A stretch of 35,151 nucleotides of DNA from CAVXAE01 sp044225565 (lineage in GTDB: Bacteria > Pseudomonadota > Gammaproteobacteria > Steroidobacterales > Steroidobacteraceae). Positions within the stretch are counted from its first letter, which is position 1. Every line of letters starts with the position of its first letter. The stretch is from positions 1 to 35,151 of the forward strand of contig JBGAIL010000027.1 in assembly GCA_044225565.1 (NCBI GenBank), written 5' to 3'. Below are positions 16,483 to 24,595 of this stretch, in pieces. The position numbers and the translations under genes were made by a program. The notes beneath the pieces are model-generated. The model was not told the origin of the DNA and did no database searches. It saw only the letters and a program-made list of their open reading frames with translations.

Positions 16483-16499
16483 GGCGCCCTGGGGGCGCC
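16483..16499 (-). promoter_or_regulatory. Stem-loop in the leader of TonB receptor 1
   Basis: GGCGCCC and GGGCGCC pair perfectly (seven base pairs) around a three-base loop, between the predicted promoter (16525-16552) and the ribosome site. It might affect mRNA stability or translation; no known riboswitch is recognised. Confidence 0.35.
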
Positions 16500-16524
16500 G
16501 GATGGTTGATCTCTCGCCGCTGGG

Positions 16525-16552
16525 TAAGACACGGCGACGCGAGAACCCCTCA
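16525..16552 (-). promoter_or_regulatory. ECF-type promoter, class 1, before TonB receptor 1
   Basis: Read on the minus strand it begins TGAGGGGTTCTCGCG and ends GCCGTGTCTTA, 28 bases in all. The same layout with identical length and about 20 identical positions occurs at 18131-18158. TGAGG would be the -35 element and CGTGTCTTA the -10 side. It is probably read by sigma 1, encoded just upstream. Confidence 0.65.
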
Positions 16553-16562
16553 TCCGAATCCT

Positions 16563-17531
16563 TCAGAGCACGGGATTGCCGCTCAGGATGATCTCTCCGT
16601 CACGCCGCACCACCTCGAGGTGATAGGTTTCCGCGATCGCCTGTGCGAAGAACAGGGAGTCTCCGGCGCGGAACACGCCACTGATGCGCACCTCCCCGGC
16701 GGCGGAGCCTTCCACCCCGAGCCGCACCTGGCTGTAGCGGTTCATCTCGCTCACCGCATCCACCAGCCTGGTGCGATCGAGCGCGACCTGGCCCCGTCGC
16801 CAGGCCGTGATCTTCTCCAGATCCGGGCGATCGCTCCGCTCCGTCGAGACGCCGGCGTACATCACACGCTCCCCCGGATTCAGGATGCGCGGCGTCGCGG
16901 TGTCGGACACGCCGCCCACGGTGGAAATGCTCACCTTGCCTTCCATCAGCGTGACGGTCAGGTCGCGATGCTCGCGACGGACCACGAAAGAGGTTCCGAG
17001 CGCCGTGATGGCCCGCTCGCCTGCGCTCACCACGAACGGCATGCCGGGTTTCGGCGCCACTTCGAACAGCGCCTCGCCTTCCAGCAGGCGGACATTTCGC
17101 TGGGTCGACGTGTAATCCACCACGACGCGTGTCGACGTATTCAAGGCGATTCGCGTACCGTCCTCCAGGGTGAGGATGCGCTGCTCGCCGATCTGCGTGC
17201 GCAGCGGAGGCTGGCGCAATGCGAGCCAGGCCACCGCTCCGGTCAACAGCATGGCCGTCAGAGCCGCCGCCATCGCGATGGGACGCGGCATCGTGACACG
17301 GCGCCACGAGCTTCCCGCGGCCTGCGTTCGAGCGAGCGCGCCTTCCGGCAACGCCGAGGCGCGCTCCCAGATGTCGTTGGCCATGTCGAAGGCCGCGCGA
17401 TGTTCCGGGCTTTCGCCGAGCCAGCGGCGCAACCCCGCTTCAAGACTGGCGGATCGTTCTGGGGAATGAAGGCGAGCGATCCATACGGCAGCCTCGCGCC
17501 GTTTCCCGGCTGATACCTCGCTGCCGCTCAC
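16563..17531 (-). CDS. FecR-family regulator 1
   Basis: 322 residues from the GTG at 17531, whose GTGA overlaps the stop of sigma 1; a longer upstream start would run inside the sigma gene. The cytoplasmic N-terminal DUF4880 region (about 10-58: 'AAVWIARL', 'EHRAAFDMANDIWE') is followed by a membrane helix (84-105) and the periplasmic FecR domain (about 112-205: 'LEDGTRIALN', 'LLEGEALFEVAP', 'ALGTSFVVR'), then a DUF4974-like C-terminus. It should receive the signal from the STN domain of TonB receptor 1, encoded next, and control sigma 1. Standard order and coupling for this kind of system. Confidence 0.94.
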   Translation of the reverse strand: MSGSEVSAGKRREAAVWIARLHSPERSASLEAGLRRWLGESPEHRAAFDMANDIWERASALPEGALARTQAAGSSWRRVTMPRPIAMAAALTAMLLTGAVAWLALRQPPLRTQIGEQRILTLEDGTRIALNTSTRVVVDYTSTQRNVRLLEGEALFEVAPKPGMPFVVSAGERAITALGTSFVVRREHRDLTVTLMEGKVSISTVGGVSDTATPRILNPGERVMYAGVSTERSDRPDLEKITAWRRGQVALDRTRLVDAVSEMNRYSQVRLGVEGSAAGEVRISGVFRAGDSLFFAQAIAETYHLEVVRRDGEIILSGNPVL

Positions 17532-18034
17532 GTCGATTCTCCTTCCTTGCCGATGGCGTCCAGCAACACGGCCATCGCCCATGCGATGTGCTTCTCCACG
17601 GCGCTCACGCTGATACCCATGTGCTTCGCGATCTGCGCATACGTCAGGCCGTCCACCCGGTGCAGCAGGAACGCCTGACGCGAACGCGGCTCTAGGGATT
17701 CGAGCAGACCGGAGATGCGCTGCAGCGCGAGCTGGCCGGCCAGCACGTCCTCAGCCGCAGGTCCTGGATCGAGCAGCGCGAGCTCTTCCACCCGCTGCCT
17801 GACGTGCAGATGGTCCCTTCTGTCGCGCTCGTAATTCATCGACAGCCTCATCACCGTGCGCACCAGCACTCGCTCCGGCTCGCGGGCCTCGCCGCCGTGC
17901 TCGCAATATTCGTGAACGCGCAGATAGGCTTCCTGGATCAGGTCCTCCGCTTCCTCGCGCGTGCGCCCGCGGCGTGCCAGCTGACTCTTCAGCCAGCGGA
18001 CGTTACAGGCGAGCCACTCAGCGAGACGCTCCAT
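17528..18034 (-). CDS. ECF sigma factor 1 (FecI-like)
   Basis: 168 residues from the ATG at 18034 ('MERLAEWLAC'); a longer reading upstream lacks family likeness. Region 2 is seen at about 28-45 ('AEDLIQEAYLRVHEY') and region 4 helix-turn-helix at about 127-156 ('GLTYAQIAKHMGISVSAVEK'). It directs RNA polymerase to promoters of surface-signalling genes, chiefly the receptor two genes downstream. Its likely target elements are the class 1 promoter before receptor 1 and its copy at 18131-18158. Confidence 0.93.
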   Translation of the reverse strand: MERLAEWLACNVRWLKSQLARRGRTREEAEDLIQEAYLRVHEYCEHGGEAREPERVLVRTVMRLSMNYERDRRDHLHVRQRVEELALLDPGPAAEDVLAGQLALQRISGLLESLEPRSRQAFLLHRVDGLTYAQIAKHMGISVSAVEKHIAWAMAVLLDAIGKEGEST

Positions 18035-18130
18035 GCCGCGGACTATGCCACCAGCAACGTGCCGAACACAGCACGACGAGCGACTCACTCGCTGCGGCCG
18101 GAGCAATGCGCCCGTCTCGCGACTTTCGAG

Positions 18131-18158
18131 TGAGGTTTTTTCGCGCGGCCGTGTCTTA
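18131..18158 (+). promoter_or_regulatory. ECF-type promoter, class 1, facing away from sigma 1
   Basis: TGAGGTTTTTTCGCG at 18131-18145 and GCCGTGTCTTA at 18148-18158 match the element before TonB receptor 1 with the same spacing. It points right, against the 3' end of the amidase gene (stop at 18185), so transcription from it would be antisense to the amidase-acylase operon. No sense gene lies downstream of it. Confidence 0.55.
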
Positions 18159-18184
18159 AGGCAGGGTGGCTCGCATCGTGCGAC

Positions 18185-19786
18185 TCAGGGCCTGGATGCC
18201 TGCTCCTGGCGCAGCGGAGGAGCATGAACGGGCAGCCGCAGCGCCTGGGTCGCGCGCTCGAAACCATGGCCCACGGAGAGCAGCCTGGCTTCGTCGAAGC
18301 GCTTGCCGAGAAAAGACAAGCCTATCGGCATCCCGTGACTGGTGAATCCCGCGGGGACGACCAACTCGGGCGCGCCCGCCAGGTTGGCGATGCATTCGAC
18401 GAACGCTCTGCCCTCTCCCGCGCGCCCGCCGTCGATGAGCCCCGCCTCGCGCTCCCAGGTGGAATAGACGATCGCGTCGAGCTGATCCGCGGCCAACATG
18501 CCTTCGACCACCGCCTGCACCAGCGGCAGCGCGTGCTGGCGCACCGCGAGATAGCGATAGTCGTCCAGTGCAACGGCCTGCGCCTGCTTTTCCATGTTCG
18601 CCCAGCGCGCCGGATTCGGCACGGACCCATCTGCCTGCGGGGCCAGGAACTGCCTGGAGCGGGACGAGATCTCCTGCAGCGTCTTCGGGTAACCGGGCGC
18701 GAGCGTGCGCAGGTATGCGGGCAACTGCGCGGCGAACTCCGAATCGACGATGACTCCGTAGAAGCGTGAGGCGTCCTGGATGAGCCAATCGGGGAAGCGC
18801 ACGTCCACCACCGTGGCACCCCGGGCGCGCATGGCGGTCAACGCGGATTCGACCACCCAGTCCGCCTCCCGGTCGTAACCCATGAAGTTCCTGACCACGC
18901 CGATGCGCGCACGCTCGAGCGCCCGGGGATTCAGGGACTCGCGGTAGTTGCGGGCGTACCGGCCTTCGCTGGACCGGGTCGCCGGGTCCGATGCATCCAC
19001 TCCCGTCAGCACATCGAGCACCAGGGCGACGTCGGAGACGCTGCGGGCCATCGGGCCCACGGTGTCGAGGCTCAGGGCCAACGGGATGATGCCATCGCGA
19101 CTGATCAATCCCAACGTGGGTTTCAGGCCCACGATGCCCGTGGCGAATGCGGGCGCACGAATCGAGCCGCCCGTGTCGGTGCCGAGGCCAACTGGAGCAT
19201 AAGCTGCCGCGATGGCCACGGCCGTTCCGCCGGATGAGCCGGCGGGCGTACGGTCGATATCGTGCGGGTTGCGCATCTGGCCGCCCATGGAGCTGAACGC
19301 CGCGCCGAGCGCGAATTCCGACATGTTCGCCTTCGCGAGCACGATGGCGCCGGCTGCCCGGAGGCGCCGGACCACGAAAGCATCGTCCGGCGGCAGCGAG
19401 CCCCTGAGCAGCACCGAGCCGCCGGTCGTCGGCAGATCCGCCGTGTCGATGTTGTCCTTGAGGATGACGGGGATTCCATGCAGCGGGCCGCGCGGCCCTC
19501 GCCGCTTGCGCTCGGCGTCCAGCGCCTTCGCTTCGTCGATCGCTTTTGGATTGAGCGCGAGCAGCGCATTGAGATGAGGGCCTGCCTTGTCATAGGCGTC
19601 GATGCGCGCCAGGAGCAGGCGCACCAGCGCTTCGGAACTGAGGCTGCCATCTCCCAGCGCTTCGTTGAGCTCAGAGACGGCCGCGGTGGCTGCGGACGCA
19701 GGCGTCGCGGCGACGGCAACTCCTGCTCCCGCCAGCAGGGCGGCGCAGAGCAAGAGCACGCAGCGCGGCCTGCTGATTAGCCTCAT
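18185..19786 (-). CDS. Exported amidase (amidase signature family)
   Basis: 533 residues from the ATG at 19786, which overlaps the acylase stop (ATGA). Signal peptide at about 1-27. The Ser-cisSer-Lys triad is complete: Lys110 ('VILKDNIDT'), Ser184 ('PAGSSGGTAVA') and Ser208 ('TDTGGSIRAPAF'). These enzymes hydrolyse amide bonds, from small amides to acylated peptides. It is the last gene of the operon behind TonB receptor 2, next to a penicillin-acylase-type enzyme, which suggests stepwise cleavage of an imported amide compound in the periplasm. Substrate not known. ATG at 19798 is an alternative start. Confidence 0.93.
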   Translation of the reverse strand: MRLISRPRCVLLLCAALLAGAGVAVAATPASAATAAVSELNEALGDGSLSSEALVRLLLARIDAYDKAGPHLNALLALNPKAIDEAKALDAERKRRGPRGPLHGIPVILKDNIDTADLPTTGGSVLLRGSLPPDDAFVVRRLRAAGAIVLAKANMSEFALGAAFSSMGGQMRNPHDIDRTPAGSSGGTAVAIAAAYAPVGLGTDTGGSIRAPAFATGIVGLKPTLGLISRDGIIPLALSLDTVGPMARSVSDVALVLDVLTGVDASDPATRSSEGRYARNYRESLNPRALERARIGVVRNFMGYDREADWVVESALTAMRARGATVVDVRFPDWLIQDASRFYGVIVDSEFAAQLPAYLRTLAPGYPKTLQEISSRSRQFLAPQADGSVPNPARWANMEKQAQAVALDDYRYLAVRQHALPLVQAVVEGMLAADQLDAIVYSTWEREAGLIDGGRAGEGRAFVECIANLAGAPELVVPAGFTSHGMPIGLSFLGKRFDEARLLSVGHGFERATQALRLPVHAPPLRQEQASRP

Positions 19787-22242
19787 GGCGTGAGCCATTC
19801 CCTCTCGCTCGCCGCCTCCACTTTCTCGCGGGAATAGAGCACGGGAAAGTATTTGCCTCGTGCCCACATCTGGAAAAGGTCCCGGTAGTGGGGACTGTCC
19901 GGATCGCCGGACTGGCCGGGCGAGTTCTGCCCCGCCGAGCGATCCCAGTCCTCGACGTCCACGATGATCTTGAACGAGCCGCCCGAAGTCTGCGGATCGC
20001 CCCCGGTCGCACTGACGGTGCTGGAGTCGCCGCCACGCGGCGCAGTGCCGACGTCCAGGCGGTTGCGCATCTCCGGACTCACTGACGCCGAAAGCGGATG
20101 CCGGATGATCACGTGGTGGAACGCTTGCTGGCCGTACTTCCAGCCGTTCATCTCCGGACCCAGCTTCGTCGAGAGCTCCGCGACCGCCTCGCGCATGCTG
20201 CGCGCGACCAGCTCGTCGCGGCCTGCGATGGGATCCGCACCGAAGAGGCCATCCGGCGCGACGAGCTGATCCACCAGCCTCGTCGGGAACGGGTGGATCG
20301 GCAAGGCGCGCTGCGCCTCATCCACCAGAACGAGATTCCGGAAGTGCCCCCGCAGCCGGCGTTGCCACGTGACGAAGATGGCGGCCGGCACGGAGTCCTT
20401 GTCGAGGATGAAATCCCACTTCAGCAGCATGTCGCGCGCTCGCGCCGCATCGCCTTCGAGGGCAATGCCCTCGAGCAGCGGCACCAGCTGGCGCGCCGGA
20501 ATGGAAAGGTCGTCGTTCTGCAGGCGCATGACTTCCGCCACGTTGAACAGCGTGCCGGATCCTAGCACCTCGGAGATGCGCCCCAGCCGGTACGCATCGT
20601 TCCAGAGATGGTGCATTGCCTCGGGCCGCGGATAATCGATGGGGTACAGATAGCTGTTGGCGGTGGCGATGAAGCCGCGCGCCGGATCGAGCTCGTGGGG
20701 CAGCTCACGGATGGGCAGGTAGCCTTCCCATTCGTAGCGTCCGTCGCCCGGCACGGGCAGCAGTCCGCTCCAGTTGCGGCGCAACGGCTGGATGCCTGCG
20801 GCCTGGAAGCCGACGTGGCCCTCGCGATCCGCCCACACCATGCTCTCCGAAGGAGCGTGGTTGTAGGCGCAGGCGTTCCGGAATTCCTCCCAGTTGCGCG
20901 CCTGCGCCATGCGCAAGCTCGCGAGATAAGGCGCACCGCCCACCTCGCGCCACGCCGCGCGCAGTGCATAGGCCTTGCGCGCCTTCCTGTCCTCGAACAG
21001 CACTGGCCCGTGGCGCGTGAATCTGTATTCGACGGCGACCGCCGATTCACCCTTTACCGCGATGGAATCACGCTCGATGCGCATCGACTCCCACTGGTCG
21101 CGGTATCGATACTGGTTCGGATCGGACGGATGGGTGTCGTAGACGTACAGATCTTCCGAATCGTTGCCGAAGATGGTGAGGCCCCAGGCCCCCTGCTCGT
21201 TGTGGCCGATGGAGACTCCGGGCAGCACGGGCTCGCCGGCACCGATCACGTTCCATCCGGGCCCCACCAGATGGACCCAGTACCGCAGGGAGGGAGCGAC
21301 GAGCGAGCGATGCGGATCGTTCGCCATGATGGGGTAGCGGTACAGCGTGCGCGAGCCGTGGATCACCCAGTTGTTGCTGCCGATGCCGCTGTTGGGCTCG
21401 CGGGACAGTGCGAAATCCGAAGGCGGCTCGCCGGCCAGGTTCGCAAGGGTGGCGGCGCCGGCATGGCTCGCAGCATCTGCAGGCGTGGAGGCATTCCCGC
21501 GATGCGCGGCGACGACATCGTCGGGCCGGAACCGGATGCGGCCGCGGAAGGCTTCGTACAACCCGATCACGTCGTCCGGAATCGAAGCGAGATCGATCTT
21601 CGGATCGGGCTCGAGCCGCGGATCCCCGCCCTGAAAATGATACATACGGCGGATCTGCCGCCCGTCGAGCCGCGAGACGAGGCGCGCCATGCTCACCTCG
21701 CTGCCGAGATTGCCGAGGATGCCCTGATGACGGGAGATCACGACGTCCGCCGTCCATCGCCCGGGCTTCAGGCCCAGCAGACGCAGCTCCACCGGCAGCA
21801 GCCGCGGATTGCGCTCCACCTCGGCGATGTAGGCATTCACGCCCCGCACGAAGGCTTCGACGATCTGCGGCCCGCGTGGATGGTAGTGGCTCAGCTCTTC
21901 GTGCAGGTTGCCGCGGAAGCGGTGGAGCCGTGCGCCGATATCGCGTTTCAGCTCCCGCTTGCCGAAAGCCGCGGCAGCGGTGCCCGTCGCCTGCAGGCGC
22001 CAGAGCTCGAACTGGAACAGGCGGTCCCTCGCGGCGTTGTAGCCCTGCGCGAAGAAGAGATCCGCCTCCGTCTGCGCATAGATGTGCGCGATGCCCCAGC
22101 GATCGCGAAGGACCTCCACCGGCCGCTGCAGACCCGCGATGCGCAGCTGAGAGTCGGTGGCCGCAACGGCGGTGCTCGCCAGCAAGGCGATCGCGCAGAG
22201 CGCGCCTAGTCTCCCGAGCGCTTGAAATACGTCAGCGGCCAC
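19783..22242 (-). CDS. Penicillin-acylase-family Ntn hydrolase
   Basis: 819 residues from a GTG at 22242 that overlaps the preceding gene by 37 bases. Signal peptide at about 1-28. The alpha part (about 30-285) has 'VEVLRDRWGIAHIYA' and 'QGYNAARDRLFQFELWR'. The precursor would cleave itself at Gly288-Ser289 in 'GIGSNNWVI', making Ser289 the nucleophile at the head of the beta chain. Relatives hydrolyse penicillins, acyl-homoserine lactones, lipopeptides or the acyl chain of siderophore precursors. Placed between a beta-lactamase-fold hydrolase and an amidase behind a TonB receptor, it likely deacylates a periplasmic substrate. Length and motifs are normal for the family. Confidence 0.93.
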   Translation of the reverse strand: MAADVFQALGRLGALCAIALLASTAVAATDSQLRIAGLQRPVEVLRDRWGIAHIYAQTEADLFFAQGYNAARDRLFQFELWRLQATGTAAAAFGKRELKRDIGARLHRFRGNLHEELSHYHPRGPQIVEAFVRGVNAYIAEVERNPRLLPVELRLLGLKPGRWTADVVISRHQGILGNLGSEVSMARLVSRLDGRQIRRMYHFQGGDPRLEPDPKIDLASIPDDVIGLYEAFRGRIRFRPDDVVAAHRGNASTPADAASHAGAATLANLAGEPPSDFALSREPNSGIGSNNWVIHGSRTLYRYPIMANDPHRSLVAPSLRYWVHLVGPGWNVIGAGEPVLPGVSIGHNEQGAWGLTIFGNDSEDLYVYDTHPSDPNQYRYRDQWESMRIERDSIAVKGESAVAVEYRFTRHGPVLFEDRKARKAYALRAAWREVGGAPYLASLRMAQARNWEEFRNACAYNHAPSESMVWADREGHVGFQAAGIQPLRRNWSGLLPVPGDGRYEWEGYLPIRELPHELDPARGFIATANSYLYPIDYPRPEAMHHLWNDAYRLGRISEVLGSGTLFNVAEVMRLQNDDLSIPARQLVPLLEGIALEGDAARARDMLLKWDFILDKDSVPAAIFVTWQRRLRGHFRNLVLVDEAQRALPIHPFPTRLVDQLVAPDGLFGADPIAGRDELVARSMREAVAELSTKLGPEMNGWKYGQQAFHHVIIRHPLSASVSPEMRNRLDVGTAPRGGDSSTVSATGGDPQTSGGSFKIIVDVEDWDRSAGQNSPGQSGDPDSPHYRDLFQMWARGKYFPVLYSREKVEAASEREWLTP

Positions 22243-23892
22243 TCTTTGCTCCCGTAGCGAAATCCGGCAATGCGCCCGCCCGCATCCCGGTCGAACGCCA
22301 GGTTGCCCCAGTCGGCCAGAAACAGGCTTTCGGTGACCGGCATCAGCCTGAATTCGATCTTGATCGACCGCAGCACCAGATGACCGTCGACGACCCGGAT
22401 GTGGAATGGCGCCTCGATCTCGTCACTGTGATAAGTGCCGGCGTAAGCGGCGAGCGCATCGCCCTTCGGATCGAAATCCGGTACGCGCTCCAGCACCTGG
22501 GACGGGTCATACAGGCTGTGCAGCGTCACACGCTCTGGGATTCCCTTGCGCTTCGGGAAGTCGAGAGTCCACCGGCCCTCGCTCGTCGTGTAGCGGTCCC
22601 GCGCGAGCGGCACGAGCTCCCTCTCCTGACCGCCGGTGCGCACATGCAGCTTGCCGTCGCGGAATTCGACCTGAACCGCGAGCTCCGTATCGCGGTTGAG
22701 GTAGCGCCCCGTCCTGGTCTGCAGCTCGCGGGCCGGCACCTGGATTGCAGCGATCGACGCTGGCCTGGCGGATCGCGCAGGCTCGGGCTCGAGACCGAGA
22801 TGGATCTCCGCGGTCCGCATCGCCAGCTGCCGCGGATCGGCCGTGTTGACGTTGCACAGCACCGCAACGCTGAGATGCTGTTTCGGGAACCGCATCAGGT
22901 GCGCGGCGTACCCCGCATCCCCGCCTTCGTGCTCCACGACCGGCAGCCCGCGATACTCGTCGACGACGATGCCATAGGCATATTTATTGGGCTTGCCGTC
23001 GTTCAGCGGCACGCGCGTCTCCATGAGCTCGAGGAAGCGCTTCCCACCGACGGCGCCGGTGTGGAAATTCTCCTCCCACTTCATCAGATCGCCCACGGTC
23101 GTGAGCAGCGAGCTGTAGCCGACCGTGCTGAACTGGGTGAGGCTCGTGTAGAAAGTATCGCCGTCGACGCCGTAGCCGGAAGCGAAGTCGCGGACGACCT
23201 CCGAGAACCGGTCGCGGAAGTGCGAGCGCTGCATGCCGAGCGGGCGGAAGATGCGCTCCTCCGTGAACTCGCGCAGCGACTTGCCGCTGACCCGCCGCAC
23301 GATCTCGCCCATCAGCAGGTAATTGGTATTCGAGTAGGAATAGCGTGACCCAGGCTCGAAGACTAGCGACTTCTGCTTCACGAGCACGCTCATCGCATCC
23401 CCGGTGGTCACCAGGTCCTCATAGTAGCGCCAGCCCGAGAGCGCCAGCAGCTCGCTGTGCTCCCGCAGCCCGCTCGTATGGTGAACCAGGATTCCCCACC
23501 GTGATGGCGCGCCCGAACTGCGGCATCTCCGGCAGGTACTTGTGGATGGAGTCGTCCGCGGAGAGCCGGCCATCGAGGATCAGCAGCGCGATGGCGGCGG
23601 CCGTGAACTGCTTGGAGACCGAAGCGATGTGGAACACGGTGTCCGGACGGATGCGCACGCCATGTTCCAGATTGGCCATTCCGTAGCCGCGCTCCTGCAC
23701 GATGCGCCCATTGCGGACACGGCCAGGGCGCAGCCGGGCGTGACGTTGGAATCCCATCTGGCGAACAGCCGATCGACCCGGATGTCGACGTCTTCCGTGC
23801 CGGCAGAGGCCGTCGATTGCGACGCGAAACGTGAGTGCGGACGCCAATCCTGCCCGGCACAGCGCGGGCATGTGCTTCTTCGACCCCTTCAT
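22206..23892 (-). pseudogene. Second beta-lactamase-fold serine hydrolase, 5' third broken by frameshifts
   Basis: Start expected at the ATG at 23892, overlapping the stop of the SGNH gene (ATGA). The body is intact in one frame from about 23490 to the stop: 'VHHTSGLREHSELLAL', 'YSNTNYLLMGEIVRRVSGK', and the third motif 'EHEGGDAGY'. The first part falls in other frames: 'DRLFARWDSNVTPGCALAVS' and then 'NGRIVQERGYGMANLEHG' with the SxxK motif 'ASVSKQ'. This gives three frame changes, near 23815, 23714 and 23495. It parallels the intact gene behind TonB receptor 1 almost part for part. Either it is decaying, or the assembly is poor here; the neighbours on both sides are clean. Confidence 0.75.
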
Positions 23893-24591
23893 CGCGGCTG
23901 CGCCAGCAGCGCCGTGATGCGCTCTTCCATCGTCTCGGCCCAGAGCGCATAGCCGCTGGGCGACAGGTGGAGGAAGTCCGGCATCAGCTCGCGGGATATG
24001 GTGCCGCCCGCGCCACGAAGCGAGAACCGGCATCGAGCCAGAAAGACGCTCACCCGTCCTCGAGCTGCTGCGGGTGGACCTGGTTGATCTGCAGCACCGT
24101 GCCACGCACCATTCAGGATTCTTCACGCGGCAGGATGCCCACGAGCAGTACGTGCGCGGCAACTTCTGCCGCAACTTCGCGACGACCGCCGTGACTCCTT
24201 CCACGACCTGCGCCACCGTGTTCCCGGCTGTGACGTTGTTGGTTCCGATCATGACGACGGCGAGACGCGGATCGATCCCGTCGACGTTCCCCTGATCCAG
24301 CCGCCACAGGACGTTCTGCGTTCCGTCGCCACCGACGCCGATGTTGAGCGCGCCGCGGGAGGCGTAGTGCTTCTCCCACGCCGCCTTGCCCGCGTCTTCC
24401 CAGCCCTGGGTGATGGAATCGCCGACGAAGAGCAGCTGCGCCCCGCGACCCGCCTTCGTCGCCCGCTCGTTGAGCAGATGCACCCGCTCGAGGAATCCTT
24501 TCCATTCCCGTGGCACGGGCTCGACGGCGGAGTGGGCGGAGACCCCTGCCGCGTAACCCAGTAGCAGCAGCGCGAGCATCGATCTCCGCAC
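23889..24591 (-). pseudogene. SGNH/GDSL-type hydrolase with frameshifts and stops in its 3' half
   Basis: The N-terminal half is intact from GTG 24591 (or ATG 24579): signal peptide, then 'LLFVGDSITQGWED' (catalytic Ser), 'NIGVGGDGTQNVLWRL' and 'VVMIGTNNV' of the SGNH fold. From about 24152 the homology changes frame ('HVLLVGILPREES'), meets an in-frame TGA at 24113-24115, continues as 'MVRGTVLQINQVHPQQLEDG' to another TGA at 24050-24052, then 'FWLDAGSRFVAR', and after one more shift near 24008 ends with the catalytic 'LMPDFLHLSPSGYALWAE'. Overall length (about 234 codons) is normal, so the lesions are small. The family hydrolyses esters or glycan acetyl groups. It would be second in the TonB receptor 2 operon. 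Confidence 0.78.
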
Positions 24592-24595
24592 CGGT

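Noticed and set aside
20608..23348. Two long overlapping plus-strand frames (20608-22209 and 21408-23348)
   Set aside because: Both are antisense shadows of the acylase and the second serine hydrolase, with no recognisable motif.
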